DNA from: Colwellia sp. M166
GTDB taxonomy: Bacteria > Pseudomonadota > Gammaproteobacteria > Enterobacterales > Alteromonadaceae
Length of the DNA: 64,000 bases
Reading direction: 5' to 3'
Assembly (NCBI RefSeq): GCF_024585285.1
Contig: NZ_CP040755.1
Location: forward strand, 2,418,001-2,482,000
Shown: piece after piece, positions 36,813-45,684 of the stretch
Layout: each line of letters begins with the position of its first letter
Position numbering within the stretch: position 1 is the first letter of the stretch
The notes under the pieces: model-generated
The model's input: only the letters and a program-made list of their open reading frames with translations
What the model was told of the DNA's origin: nothing
The model's database searches: none
Translations under genes and position numbers: made by a program

Positions 36813-39089
36813 ATGAATGGATTTTTAAAACCCTATTTGTTTCGAGCAACACTATTTTCTGGTCTAGCGCTTATATTAGGGCTATCGCTTTCTTATATTG
36901 TTTATAAGTCGTCAACAAAAGTGGAAAAAAACACTTTTGAACTGGTGAACAACTATATTCCTATTTTAAATAGTACTGGCCAAATCATTGAAATATTAAT
37001 GGCTCAAGAACGAAATATTTATGAATATTTTGTCACACAAAATAATTCATTATTTTTAGCAAAGCAAAATGAATTCAATCAGACCCTTGCAGCACAGTAC
37101 TTACTTATTACGCAACAAGGAGCATTCGCAAATGAAAGTACATTACTCTTTAAAAGCCAAAAACAAATAACCGCGCTATTCGAGAACTTTCACTCCACAA
37201 TACAAAACAGAAACCGGTATAATGAAAATGATTACTGGGACGAATTAAGAATAATATTAGCCGAAATATCCGCTACCAGACGTGAGATGACGCCAGTATT
37301 AGCAGCGATAAAAATGTCAACTCAGCAGAACGTCATAAACGCAAAAAACGCCACACATCAACAAGTGGCAAAGAGTCATACTGTGGTGGCTCTTTATAGT
37401 TTCAGTATAATTCTTCTTGGTGCTCTTATTGCCTGGTATATTAGACAATCTATTGTAAATAATGCCAAAATGAATCGTTTAGCATTATTTCCTCATCGCA
37501 ATCCCAACCCCATTTTGAGCATTAACAACAAAGGAAATATAGTTTTTTCTAACCCTGCATGTTAAGCATTATTACTTCAACTAGATTACACCAATAAAGA
37601 AATAAATAAATTGCTACCTCAAAATTATTCTACGCTTTGCCAGAAAATAAATAAAAGAAAACTGCAGTCTATATCTGTTGAGCAAACGATAAAAAAATAT
37701 GTATTGCAGTACAATATTAATTATTTACCCGATATCGACGCTTATGATATCCATATAATTGATATCACTGAACGAAAAATAGCGGAAGAAAAAGTTAGAA
37801 GATTAGCTTTTTATCATCAAGTAACCAATCTCCCCAACCAATACAAGCTCAATGATGATTTAGTATCAGAAATAACACGCCAAAAAGAATTTTCTCTAGG
37901 TGTTTTTTCAATTAGAAATTTTAATAAGCTAGTAACTGCATACGGTGTTGAGGTCAGTAATGTTTTAGTTGATAAGTTCTGTGATCATCTAAAAACAACC
38001 CTCCCTGATGAACTACTTTTATATCACCTTAATGAAAATCAGTTTGCTTTAATTTACCGGGGGAAAAATGATGAACTCTCTTTGCAATTAATCGCTAAAA
38101 AAATTATTTATATTGCTGAAAAACCACTAATTACACTATATGGTGAGTTCTTTATTGAATTAGACTTTGGTTTTTGTTTATACCCAACTCATGGAGAAGA
38201 CAAAAACCGTTTAATCAAAAATGCATTTTCAGCATTATCTGTTGCCCACGCTAATCAGCATGAATATTTTTCATTATTTTGCACTGAAGTTGAGTATGAA
38301 ATTTTCCGAAATACCAACATGATCGATGATTTGAGAAATGCGGTTGTAAAAAATGAGTTATTTCTAGTTTTTCAACCGCAGTTAAATTTAGCCCAACAAG
38401 AAATAACAGGCATAGAAACCCTCGTTAGATGGAAGCGCGAAGGTAGCATAATATCGCCAGCCGAATTTATACCTTTAGCAGAACAATCTGGTTTGATCGT
38501 TCCTATTGGCCAATGGATTCTTGAGCAGGCGTGTCGGTTTACTAAAGAGTTAGTGAGTTTAGGTCATGCAGACATAGTGGTCGCGGTAAATGTATCCCCA
38601 CGACAATTTTCGCATCCTGATTTTTTAAAATTAGTTCTTCAGACATTAAAAGATACAAAACTAAATGCAAAAAACTTAGAGCTTGAGATCACTGAGGGTG
38701 TATTTATGCATAACGAAGAGATGACCTTATGTGTACTTAATCAACTGAAGAAAAATGGCATACAACTCTCTATTGATGATTTTGGAACAGGTTATTCATC
38801 ATTATCTTACCTAAAACGTTTTCCCATAGATAAACTCAAAATAGATCAATCGTTTGTTAAAAACTGCCACACTAATGATGAAGATAAAGCAATCATTAGT
38901 ACCATTGTCGCCTTGGGGAAAAATCTTAACTTAACCATAATTGCTGAAGGCGTAGAAGAATTAGCTCATGTTGATTTTTTAAAAAGCATTCACTGTGATG
39001 AGATCCAAGGTTACTGGTATAGCAAGCCGTTGGAGCAAGATAGACTCATTGCTTTCATGGCAAACGCAGCCATAGAAAATATTAATTAA
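36813..39089 (+). pseudogene. Membrane sensor-PAS-GGDEF-EAL gene interrupted by an in-frame stop
   Basis: 36813-37565 and 37611-39089 are in the same frame, and the codons between them are open apart from a TAA at 37563-37565 (codon 251). Read through, it makes about 758 residues: membrane segment (11-31), periplasmic helical sensor, second segment (192-210), a PAS-like start (NPNPILSINNKGNIVFSNPAC) broken by the stop, a degenerate GGDEF domain (NENQF replaces GGDEF), and an intact EAL domain. EAL motifs are ETLVRW, NVSPRQF, EITEG, DDFGTGYSS, KIDQSF, EGVE and QGYWYSKP, so c-di-GMP hydrolysis is possible. CAA to TAA is the simplest lesion. The EAL part could still be made from an internal TTG at 37611. 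Confidence 0.82.
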
Positions 39090-39788
39090 GGCTTTATCGA
39101 CGTGAACAAGATAATACATTGATTTTCTTTGGCGATTAAAAGAAATACCTTAAAGCGCTCGATAATACCAAACCTATTAAGTTCGTTCTCTCTCAGCGCT
39201 TACCAGCGGTTTGAGAACAACGATCATTTTTTTGAATATAGTTATTCTATATGAAAGAAATTATCGGCGGTTATCGAATCGCTAGCAAGCTCCCCAAGGT
39301 TGATTTTAAAAGGCTTACAGGCCGCGTTATTGATTTTGACAATGTTCTCACAGGGATGTGAGTCATTAGAACAACGCAGGAGCAGTTGTCGAGAATAACC
39401 ATTATCAAAATCAATACCTTGCCTACATGAGTGTAGGTACTTTGGTTCAATCTGGCACTGTGAACCTGTGCCGCTAAACCTTTTAAACTTCAATGACTGG
39501 GAAGAAACTTAATAGAATTGGTATAAAAGTAGCAACGATCGTTGGAACACTACTGATGTTAATTAATCATGGTGATATTATTTTTTTCTGGAGAAATTGA
39601 ACTGCACCATAGATTAAAAATAATGTTGACTTATTTAGTCCCTTATTTAGTTTCGACCTATAGTAGTATTGAGGCTAAACTTGAGCAGTAATTAGTCTGA
39701 TAATTCAGCATGAAGTCACCTTAAGTTAAAGCGTTTTTTATATCATGACACGCTAACACCATAAATTTCGCCTGATTAACAGCAAGAA
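39090..39788. other. Intergenic region dominated by a long dispersed repeat
   Basis: This 699-bp gap lies between the EAL pseudogene and the convergent hypothetical gene. Copy B of the TACCAA repeat takes up 39166-39523. The remaining AT-rich 265 bp show nothing recognisable. Confidence 0.55.
39166..39523. repeat. Long copy B of the TACCAA-ended dispersed repeat
   Basis: The left end is TACCAAACCTATTAAGTTCG. The right end, on the other strand, is TACCAATTCTATTAAGTTTC. The interior is near-identical to copy A, with an extra 50-bp block (AACAACGCAGGAGCAGTTGT region) shared only with copy C. Confidence 0.85.
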
Positions 39789-40223
39789 TTATTTAAGTGT
39801 ATTTAAGAGCAATATAGTCTTATCTCTCATTTCATCAAGTTCAGCTAATATAGCATCAGCACTTTTCTGATCATTTTCAATCTGCTCCCAATTAAGCTCC
39901 CAGGTTACACTGAGTTTATCGGCATTATCAGGTAATGGTGCTGGTAACACTTGTGCTAGATCATGAATAGTTAACACATAGGCCCAGCCCTTTATTGAGT
40001 CACCTTGAGTTTCCAGCATGGGGTCGTATCTGCGGTAAAAGACTAATTCTTGTAATTCATTAAGCTTTGATAACACCATAAATGAAGCAAAGCGTTGGTT
40101 TCTATTACCTTCCGTTTGCTCATTACGCCATGTGTTATAACCGAGCCCTGTTAATGCCACCACAAGGCTTATTATCGCCACAGCATTTCGTTGAAATTGA
40201 TTTAATAAATTGGCTTTTTGCAT
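39789..40223 (-). CDS. Hypothetical membrane-anchored protein
   Basis: This 144-residue protein has one N-terminal membrane segment (NAVAIISLVVALTGLGYNTW) followed by a soluble helical domain (RFASFMVLSKLNELQELVFYRRYD, ending ILAELDEMRDKTILLLNTLK). I do not recognise the family. It lies 14 nt after the peroxiredoxin-like gene and probably belongs to the doxX-peroxiredoxin operon. Confidence 0.6.
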   Translation of the reverse strand: MQKANLLNQFQRNAVAIISLVVALTGLGYNTWRNEQTEGNRNQRFASFMVLSKLNELQELVFYRRYDPMLETQGDSIKGWAYVLTIHDLAQVLPAPLPDNADKLSVTWELNWEQIENDQKSADAILAELDEMRDKTILLLNTLK

Positions 40224-40237
40224 TTTGCAAACTCGGC

Positions 40238-40783
40238 TTACTCAAATGATTGTTGATGTGAAAATTCTTTTATACGATCAAAAGGCAAATGATCACCCTC
40301 ATCTTTTCCATAGTACGCTTGATGTACCATACCATTTGAAGTAACTAGAAAATCTGCTGGCATTGTTGTCATGCTGCCTTTAATAGTGGTGGGTATATAA
40401 CCCTTTGCCATCCCTTGTATCAGTGTTGGCATTCTAAAAAGCATTCCTTTAATAACGCCTAGAACTGAATGCTTAATACCATATTGCTTGTAATACCAAT
40501 TATCTTCATCAGCTAAAATAGGAAATGGCGCATTATGTCCTTCCGCATGTAGTGTCAAGTTATCGATAGGTGAATCAAAAAGGGCGACAATAGTAAAATC
40601 ATCCCCTAACTCACCATATCGTTTGACCAGTTCATGCATTCTCATATTACAAAAAGGGCAACTCGCAAAGCGAAAGAACGATAGCATAAAAGGTTTCCCT
40701 GCTATGCTATGCATATCAAATATTGTCCCGTCGATTGCAGGTAGAATAATATTTTTAATTTTCATATCATGAGCAATATACAT
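40238..40783 (-). CDS. Peroxiredoxin-like (AhpC/TSA) protein with CPFC motif
   Basis: About 181 residues; starts at 40783 or 40765 (MKIKNIILPAIDG) are both possible, with no clear ribosome-binding site. The thioredoxin-fold motif is FFRFASCPFCNMRMHEL, so it has a Cys-X2-Cys pair in place of the TPxC of classical peroxiredoxins. FPILADEDNWYYKQYGI follows, as in AhpC/TSA-like proteins. A thiol-redox or peroxide-reducing role is likely. It starts next to the end of doxX (about 7 nt) on the same strand, forming a doxX-peroxiredoxin pair. Confidence 0.8.
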   Translation of the reverse strand: MYIAHDMKIKNIILPAIDGTIFDMHSIAGKPFMLSFFRFASCPFCNMRMHELVKRYGELGDDFTIVALFDSPIDNLTLHAEGHNAPFPILADEDNWYYKQYGIKHSVLGVIKGMLFRMPTLIQGMAKGYIPTTIKGSMTTMPADFLVTSNGMVHQAYYGKDEGDHLPFDRIKEFSHQQSFE

Positions 40784-40789
40784 CAATGT

Positions 40790-41410
40790 TTATGCTTTGG
40801 ATGCCAGTGCTTTTTGCTCTTTATATAAGGCACGTTCAACCCAATAATCAACACTGACATAACGTCCAGCGCCAATAAACAATAAAGCTAATAACATAAT
40901 AAAATAAGTAACCGAAAACTCGATACCGTTATTTAGCATTACCACACTGCCTGAAGAAGTAATATAGTCGTAATTGGTGTGCTCTTGCAGTACCTCTTTA
41001 ACAATCGCCAATTTGTTTGAGGCCTCGATTACTCGTTCATTAGCAAAGGGGGCACTTGGGTCGGTAATCGCTTGCCAGCCGTTGTCCCAGTGAACCGTTC
41101 CTGCGGCAACAACCATAGTGAACATCAGTGGAATTGAAAACCACCTTACCGCAAAACCAAAGAAAAGCGCTATCGCACCAAAAAATTCAGTCGCGGTAGC
41201 TAAAATGGCCATAAGAAAAGGAAAAGGCAGCCCTAAACCCCATTCAGTATTGCCAAACCATGCAACAATTCCTTCAAAGCCTTCAATTTTTTTAGTGCCT
41301 GCCATCCAAAATACAGGAACCAAGTACATTCTCAGCATCAGCGGGGCTAAGAAATCAATTTTTCGGGTTTTGTTTAATAAACTATGAGTTTTTATTAGTA
41401 GTGATTTCAA
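40790..41410 (-). CDS. DoxX-family membrane protein
   Basis: This 206-residue protein has four membrane segments (residues about 25-45, 62-85, 88-108 and 160-180). It carries the DoxX-type FLAPLMLRMYLVPVFWMAGTKKIEGF and GLPFPFLMAILATATEFFGAIALFFGFAVRWFSI. DoxX proteins are found with bufferin-type and thiol-stress operons, where they may pass electrons or help metal handling (family context). It is divergent from the first ECF sigma gene across 116 bp, which holds a candidate ECF promoter. Confidence 0.88.
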   Translation of the reverse strand: MKSLLIKTHSLLNKTRKIDFLAPLMLRMYLVPVFWMAGTKKIEGFEGIVAWFGNTEWGLGLPFPFLMAILATATEFFGAIALFFGFAVRWFSIPLMFTMVVAAGTVHWDNGWQAITDPSAPFANERVIEASNKLAIVKEVLQEHTNYDYITSSGSVVMLNNGIEFSVTYFIMLLALLFIGAGRYVSVDYWVERALYKEQKALASKA

Positions 41411-41492
41411 TGTCTACTCCTTGTAAAAAACTACTTAACATTGGAAATTATTAAATAGTGATTTTTAGATGAATATTCGTTAATTTAGTTAT

Positions 41493-41520
41493 TTGATGCC
41501 ACTCAATTAAAAAGGTTACA
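41493..41520 (-). promoter_or_regulatory. Candidate ECF-type promoter of doxX
   Basis: Minus strand: TGTAACCT (41520-41513), 14 nt, CATCAA (41498-41493). It is the weakest of four similar sites in this 10-kb region. Confidence 0.35.
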
Positions 41521-41526
41521 ACTTTT

Positions 41527-42186
41527 TTGAAAAAACAAACTTCTGCCAATGTAGCTCTAGATAGTGAAAAAAAACTTATTGAGGGGCTATTGAAAAATGA
41601 CAATTTGGCCTATGAAACATTGGTGCGCCAATACAGCTCGAAAATGTATGCCGTTGCCCGACGATTTTTTGGCACCAATGATGACGCGCAAGAATGTTTA
41701 CAAAAAGCCTTTATTCAAGTATTTAAGAATATTCCATCTTTTAAGAAGGATTCTAGTTTAGCTACATGGCTACATCGCATTACTGTCAACGAGGCATTAA
41801 TGATGATCAGACGGCGAAAAAGACAAAACACCACATCATTTGAGGATTTTACCCAACATTATAACGAGTATGGAGAGCGAACAGCATTTAGTGATAGTAA
41901 CAACAATGAGTTAGGCTGCAGTTTAGCGAATAATATTGAAACTGTATTTGAAAAAAATGAAACAAAACTATCGCTAAATGAAATTATTTATCAACTCCCA
42001 GAAAAATATTGTAACGTTTTACTGCTTAGAGACATCCAAGAAATGAATACCAAAGAAACAGCAAAAATATTGTCTATATCTGAAGTGTCAGTAAAAACAC
42101 AGTTACACCGGGCCAGATTGCTGCTAAAAGCAATTTTAGAGCAACATGACAAAGCAAACTCAGAAAATAATTGGAAGGTGAATTAA
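41527..42186 (+). CDS. ECF-type RNA polymerase sigma factor (first copy)
   Basis: This 219-residue protein has region 2 (NDNLAYETLVRQYSSKMYAVARRFFG, DAQECLQKAFIQVFKNIPSF, ATWLHRITVNEALMMIRRRKR) and region 4 (LPEKYCNVLLLRDIQEMNTKETAKILSISEVSVKTQLHRARLLL). The TTG start is inferred from the frame. Such sigma factors drive stress or metal regulons under control of a membrane or zinc-binding anti-sigma. The next gene, 1 nt on, encodes a zinc-finger anti-sigma. The doxX operon diverges from it. Confidence 0.88.
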   Translation: MKKQTSANVALDSEKKLIEGLLKNDNLAYETLVRQYSSKMYAVARRFFGTNDDAQECLQKAFIQVFKNIPSFKKDSSLATWLHRITVNEALMMIRRRKRQNTTSFEDFTQHYNEYGERTAFSDSNNNELGCSLANNIETVFEKNETKLSLNEIIYQLPEKYCNVLLLRDIQEMNTKETAKILSISEVSVKTQLHRARLLLKAILEQHDKANSENNWKVN

Positions 42187-42187
42187 A

Positions 42188-42469
42188 GTGCTGATGATTA
42201 GACGGTTGATGACTAAATATGTGCCAGGCATGTTAACTTGTAAAGAAGTTGATAGCTTCATATATGACTTTCATGAAGGCAAATTAACCTATGTTGAAAA
42301 AATTAAGTTTAAACTACATTTGAGTATGTGCCCTGAATGTCAGGCTTATGTTAAAAGTTATAAAAATGCCATTCGCATGTCTCAATCAGCTTTTATAAAG
42401 CAAGATCCAATTGAAAAGATACCTGAAGAATTGATTGAAGTGATTTTGAAAAGTCGCACTAAAAAGTAG
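42188..42469 (+). CDS. Zinc-finger anti-sigma factor (zf-HC2 type)
   Basis: This 93-residue protein carries the H-X3-C-X2-C anti-sigma zinc motif (KLHLSMCPEC) after LTCKEVDSFIYDFHEGKLT. It has no membrane segment. It follows the ECF gene by 1 nt, so it is probably its cognate anti-sigma. Start is GTG at 42188 or ATG at 42194. Confidence 0.85.
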   Translation: MLMIRRLMTKYVPGMLTCKEVDSFIYDFHEGKLTYVEKIKFKLHLSMCPECQAYVKSYKNAIRMSQSAFIKQDPIEKIPEELIEVILKSRTKK

Positions 42470-42501
42470 TTTTATGCTAAAAAAGTCGGAAGTAAAATAA
42501 A

Positions 42502-43035
42502 ATGATTGCAAGTCAGTTGAAAATAATTGAACAAGGTATTTCATATCTTGAGTCGGTATCAAAAGCAGATTATACCGCTATCATATCACCGAATTTCATC
42601 AGTTCAACAGGCTCTCACATGAGACATATAATTGATCATTATCAAGCCATTATTTCAGGTCTAAACAAGGAACTGATTGACTATAATGTTAGAAGTCGTG
42701 GCAGCCAGTTTGAGTTATTACCAAGACTAGCCATTGGCAAATTAAATGAAATAACTGAGTGGATTGAGCAGCTTACAGAAGATAAACTTAATAAATTAAT
42801 CACGCTCGCCACAGAGGTGTCTATCAGTAAGCAAAACATTCAACACGTGCAGACTTCTGTTGCCAGAGAACTGGTTTTTGCTAGCAGTCATGCGGTACAT
42901 CATTACGCCATGATAGCTCAAATTTCTTTTGCACAACAAAACTCACAACCTCAGTCATTTGGCTTAGCCCCTGCTACCGCTACCTTTCTCAGACAATCAA
43001 GTAATCGAACCAACATCAAACAAAAAGGTTGTTGA
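42502..43035 (+). CDS. DinB-family putative metalloenzyme
   Basis: This 177-residue helical-bundle protein has histidines placed as in DinB/YfiT metal sites: GSHMRHIIDHYQ near residue 38 and SSHAVHHYAMI near residue 130. It lies downstream of the ECF/anti-sigma pair on the same strand and 7 nt before the NRDE remnant. DinB-fold enzymes include thiol-dependent transferases, but the substrate is not known. Confidence 0.75.
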   Translation: MIASQLKIIEQGISYLESVSKADYTAIISPNFISSTGSHMRHIIDHYQAIISGLNKELIDYNVRSRGSQFELLPRLAIGKLNEITEWIEQLTEDKLNKLITLATEVSISKQNIQHVQTSVARELVFASSHAVHHYAMIAQISFAQQNSQPQSFGLAPATATFLRQSSNRTNIKQKGC

Positions 43036-43042
43036 TAGCTTA

Positions 43043-43297
43043 ATGTATACCTTAAGTTATTTACTTACTGATATTGGCTATGAGTTATTTTTCAATCGTG
43101 ATGAACAGCGCTCACGGTTACCCGCTATTTCACCTAAGTTTAATCAAGCTAGAAGCGCTATTTATCCAGTAAATCCTCAGGGTGAAAATACTTGGCTTGC
43201 GGTCAATCAACAAGGTTTGACGCTGACATTATTAAATGATTATCAAGCGCCGCTTAAAAACAATCCTCATATTGTAAGAACAAGTAAACTGAATTAG
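43043..43297 (+). pseudogene. Truncated NRDE/TANGO2-family remnant
   Basis: The 84 residues match only the N-terminal third of NRDE proteins: TLSYLLTDIGYELFFNRDEQRSR, then IYPVNPQGENTWLAVNQQGLTLTLLNDYQ. Full-length members are about 250 residues and begin MC, with Cys at position 2; here residue 2 is Tyr. The frame ends 4 nt before the cupin-like gene, so the 3' two-thirds seem to have been deleted. Confidence 0.7.
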
Positions 43298-43301
43298 CAT
43301 C

Positions 43302-44141
43302 ATGATCATTAATAGTCAGGAAATTGAATACCGCAATTTTTATCGTGATTTTATTCAGTCTAAAAAACCAATATTAATTAAAAGTGCCTTCAAGCCCAAT
43401 ACCTTAAACAAAATAGTTACTGACAAAAAAGACAAGATAAAACCTTTGTACTCACGTGGTGCAGCGCCGTTTCTTTATACTTACTTTGACGACAGTACCA
43501 TTCGTAACTATGTATTTAATCTCCCTATTATTAAGTGTTTATTAGATAACCCAAATACTCAATTTAGAGAAAAAATGCGTTTGTGGCATCATAATAAAGG
43601 CAATATATCCTATTTTCACTACGATCAAAGGAGTACTGATTTATTAAATATATGTTTAAGTGGCTCTAAGCAGTGGTTACTCCTTCCCCCTGATGCGCCA
43701 TTAAAGTGCTGGCCTTTTTATAACATTGCCTTACCTTTTCAAAGAAAGAAGAAGAAGCAAGCCATTTCACTCATTATGGAGCAGGGAGATCTAATTTACA
43801 TTCCTCGAAATTGGTTTCATCAATTAATGACATTGGAACATAATACCAAAAATATTAATCTTATTTTTAATGACTTAACCGATAACCAAATGGCCACGAG
43901 AGAAAGAGAACTCACATCAATTAAGCGCTTATTCATTCCAAATTACATTTATGGCGATAATATCGCCATGCTAAATAATACTATTGATTCAGTGCCTATA
44001 TTAAAAACATTGGCACGTCTATTCAGAGAATTATTACCTATTTTTATATTTATTTTCATAACTATTATTTTTTTATCTATACAGGCAGTTACTTTAGGCA
44101 CTATAGCCATTAACACTATAATATTAAAACAGATTAGCTAA
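43302..44141 (+). CDS. Cupin-like (JmjC-type) protein with C-terminal membrane segment
   Basis: This 279-residue protein has a cupin_8/JmjC-like core. The metal-binding HxD is in YFHYDQRSTDLLNICLSGSKQWLLLPPD, and a second His lies in GDLIYIPRNWFHQLMTLEH. A single hydrophobic segment closes the protein (LLPIFIFIFITIIFLSIQAV). It would be an Fe(II)/2-oxoglutarate oxygenase fold anchored to the membrane. Substrate is unknown. It is the last gene before hvfA, across a 268-bp gap. Confidence 0.8.
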   Translation: MIINSQEIEYRNFYRDFIQSKKPILIKSAFKPNTLNKIVTDKKDKIKPLYSRGAAPFLYTYFDDSTIRNYVFNLPIIKCLLDNPNTQFREKMRLWHHNKGNISYFHYDQRSTDLLNICLSGSKQWLLLPPDAPLKCWPFYNIALPFQRKKKKQAISLIMEQGDLIYIPRNWFHQLMTLEHNTKNINLIFNDLTDNQMATRERELTSIKRLFIPNYIYGDNIAMLNNTIDSVPILKTLARLFRELLPIFIFIFITIIFLSIQAVTLGTIAINTIILKQIS

Positions 44142-44190
44142 CATTAGTCTGATGGTAAAAGTGACTATTCTTACCTTTCAAATAACCTTA

Positions 44191-44231
44191 TACCAAGTCT
44201 ATTAAGTTTGTTCCCACTCAGAGCTTAGAGG
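44191..44231. repeat. Single end of the TACCAA dispersed repeat (copy E)
   Basis: TACCAAGTCTATTAAGTTTG followed by TTCCCACTCAGAGCTTAGAG. It matches the left end of the long copies, and no right end was found nearby. Confidence 0.7.
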
Positions 44232-44306
44232 CTGTCACCTATAACTCTTACAAAGTCATAATTAATCTTATTCAAAATGGTTAATAAAAAAATAAATAAA
44301 AAAAAG

Positions 44307-44335
44307 TGTAAGAACTAGCGTGTCTACTACGACTA
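44307..44335 (+). promoter_or_regulatory. Candidate ECF-type promoter of the hvfABC operon
   Basis: TGTAAGAA (44307-44314), 15 nt, CGACTA (44330-44335), ending 75 nt before the hvfA start. The -35 octamer is identical to the one before the second ECF sigma gene (47955-47948). Confidence 0.55.
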
Positions 44336-44409
44336 CTAAGATGAACGCGCTGTTTAAGTGAACACCGCCATTTAATTAACAGTATAAAATCTATTTAAGG
44401 TATATATTT

Positions 44410-44736
44410 ATGAAAACTTCATTAATCACTAGTTTGGTATTAAGTTCATCTATCGCATTGACTTCTGGCTCTGCAATGGCCTACGACAATCCATTTTCAG
44501 CTAATGCACTTGACTCAGGCTACCAACTTGCCCAAGTAGATACCAAGGCTCAAGAAGGTAAATGTGGTGAAGGTAAGTGCGGCGAAAGTAAAGGTAATGC
44601 CGAAAGTAAAAAAGCTAAAGAAGGTAAGTGCGGTGAAGGTAAGTGCGGCGAGAGTAAGCGCAGTACCGAAAGTAAAAAAACCAAAGAAGGTAAATGTGGT
44701 GAAGGTAAGTGCGGTGAAAGTAAGCGTGTTAGCTAA
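44410..44736 (+). CDS. hvfA: HvfA-type bufferin/oxazolin precursor with six EGKCG motifs
   Basis: This 108-residue protein has a signal peptide (MKTSLITSLVLSSSIALTSGSAMA). The mature part is Lys/Glu/Gly-rich, with three copies of a 22-residue unit. Each unit holds EGKCGEGKCGESK, giving Cys52, 57, 74, 79, 96 and 101. This is the pattern of precursor peptides whose cysteines are modified by MNIO enzymes to make copper-binding groups, such as HvfA of Haemophilus (family knowledge). The enzyme and partner genes follow directly. Metal specificity here is inferred, not shown. Confidence 0.9.
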   Translation: MKTSLITSLVLSSSIALTSGSAMAYDNPFSANALDSGYQLAQVDTKAQEGKCGEGKCGESKGNAESKKAKEGKCGEGKCGESKRSTESKKTKEGKCGEGKCGESKRVS

Positions 44737-44757
44737 GTGATAACAAACTTGATTTAG

Positions 44758-44796
44758 GTCTAGAGAGGTACATTTATTCTCTCTAGACATTTTTTA
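44758..44796 (+). terminator. Internal terminator between hvfA and hvfB
   Basis: A perfect 10-bp stem, GTCTAGAGAG / CTCTCTAGAC, with an 11-nt loop, followed by ATTTTTT. It lies 21 nt after the hvfA stop and ends 22 nt before hvfB. Partial read-through would give more precursor mRNA than enzyme mRNA. Confidence 0.85.
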
Positions 44797-44817
44797 AAAC
44801 ATTAATAAGGTCGACTT

Positions 44818-45684
44818 ATGAAAAAACTTCAAGGTGCAGGTTTGAGCTTTCGCAGAGAAATGTTAAGTGATCTAAAGCAATTAGATACACCTGATGTTGA
44901 CTTTTTTGAGCTAGCACCTGAGAACTGGTTGAACATAGGTGGCCAATATCAAAAAGATCTACGTTCATTTACTGAGCGATATCCGTTTATTTGTCATGGT
45001 CTGTCTTTGTCTCTAGGCGGCACTGAGCCACTCGATATAGACTTGTTAGGCCAAATCAAACAATTTATCAATAAACACAATATTGCATTTTATACTGAGC
45101 ACTTGTCTTGGTGTACTGATGACGGACATTTGTATGATTTACTGCCAATTCCCTTTACGGAACAGGCTATTCAGTGGGTTGTAAGCCGTATACAGCAAAG
45201 CCAAGAATTATTAGGTATGCAAATTGGTATAGAGAACGCTTCCTACTATATAAGCCCGCCAAATGGGGAAATGTCTGAAGAAGAATTTATTTGTGAAATT
45301 GTAAAGCGCTCTGGCTGCTTTTTACATTTAGATGTTAATAATATTTATGTGAATAGCCAAAATTTCGACTTCAACCCTTATCACTATCTTGAAGCTTTGC
45401 CGCTACAAAAAGTCGGTTATATTCATGTTGCAGGTCACTTTACTGAGTCTGACGGGCTTATTATTGATAGTCATGGTGCTAAAGTAATAGACCCAGTTTG
45501 GCAACTCCTTAGCCACAGTTATTCATTAATTTCTGATGTGAAGACACCTACCTGCTTAGAGCGTGACTTTAATTATCCAGGTATGAATGACTTAATGAAT
45601 GAAATAGAAATTATTAAGCAGCTACAACATCAAGCATTAACCAAACGTAACGGGATCATCTATGACAGTGCCAAACGAGCTTAG
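44818..45684 (+). CDS. hvfB: MNIO-family (DUF692) peptide-modifying enzyme HvfB/BufB
   Basis: This 288-residue TIM-barrel enzyme has the DUF692 motifs: GAGLSFRREM, FFELAPENW, FICHGLSLSLGG, FYTEHLSW, LLPIPFTEQA, IGIENASYY, CFLHLDVNNIYVNSQN, YIHVAGH and ISDVKTPTCLERDFNYPG. His, Asp and Glu side chains in these motifs bind two or three irons. MNIO enzymes oxidise cysteines of precursor peptides. The target is almost certainly the EGKCG protein just upstream. It overlaps hvfC by 23 nt. Confidence 0.95.
   Translation: MKKLQGAGLSFRREMLSDLKQLDTPDVDFFELAPENWLNIGGQYQKDLRSFTERYPFICHGLSLSLGGTEPLDIDLLGQIKQFINKHNIAFYTEHLSWCTDDGHLYDLLPIPFTEQAIQWVVSRIQQSQELLGMQIGIENASYYISPPNGEMSEEEFICEIVKRSGCFLHLDVNNIYVNSQNFDFNPYHYLEALPLQKVGYIHVAGHFTESDGLIIDSHGAKVIDPVWQLLSHSYSLISDVKTPTCLERDFNYPGMNDLMNEIEIIKQLQHQALTKRNGIIYDSAKRA

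Noticed and set aside
39789..41410. Peroxiredoxin-like and DoxX genes as part of the hvf operon itself
   Set aside because: They are on the other strand and 3 kb away; only a regulatory link by the candidate promoter is suggested.
44560..44728. Tandem DNA repeats considered as a CRISPR-like array
   Set aside because: They are the in-frame codons of the EGKCG precursor, with a 66-bp period and no spacers.
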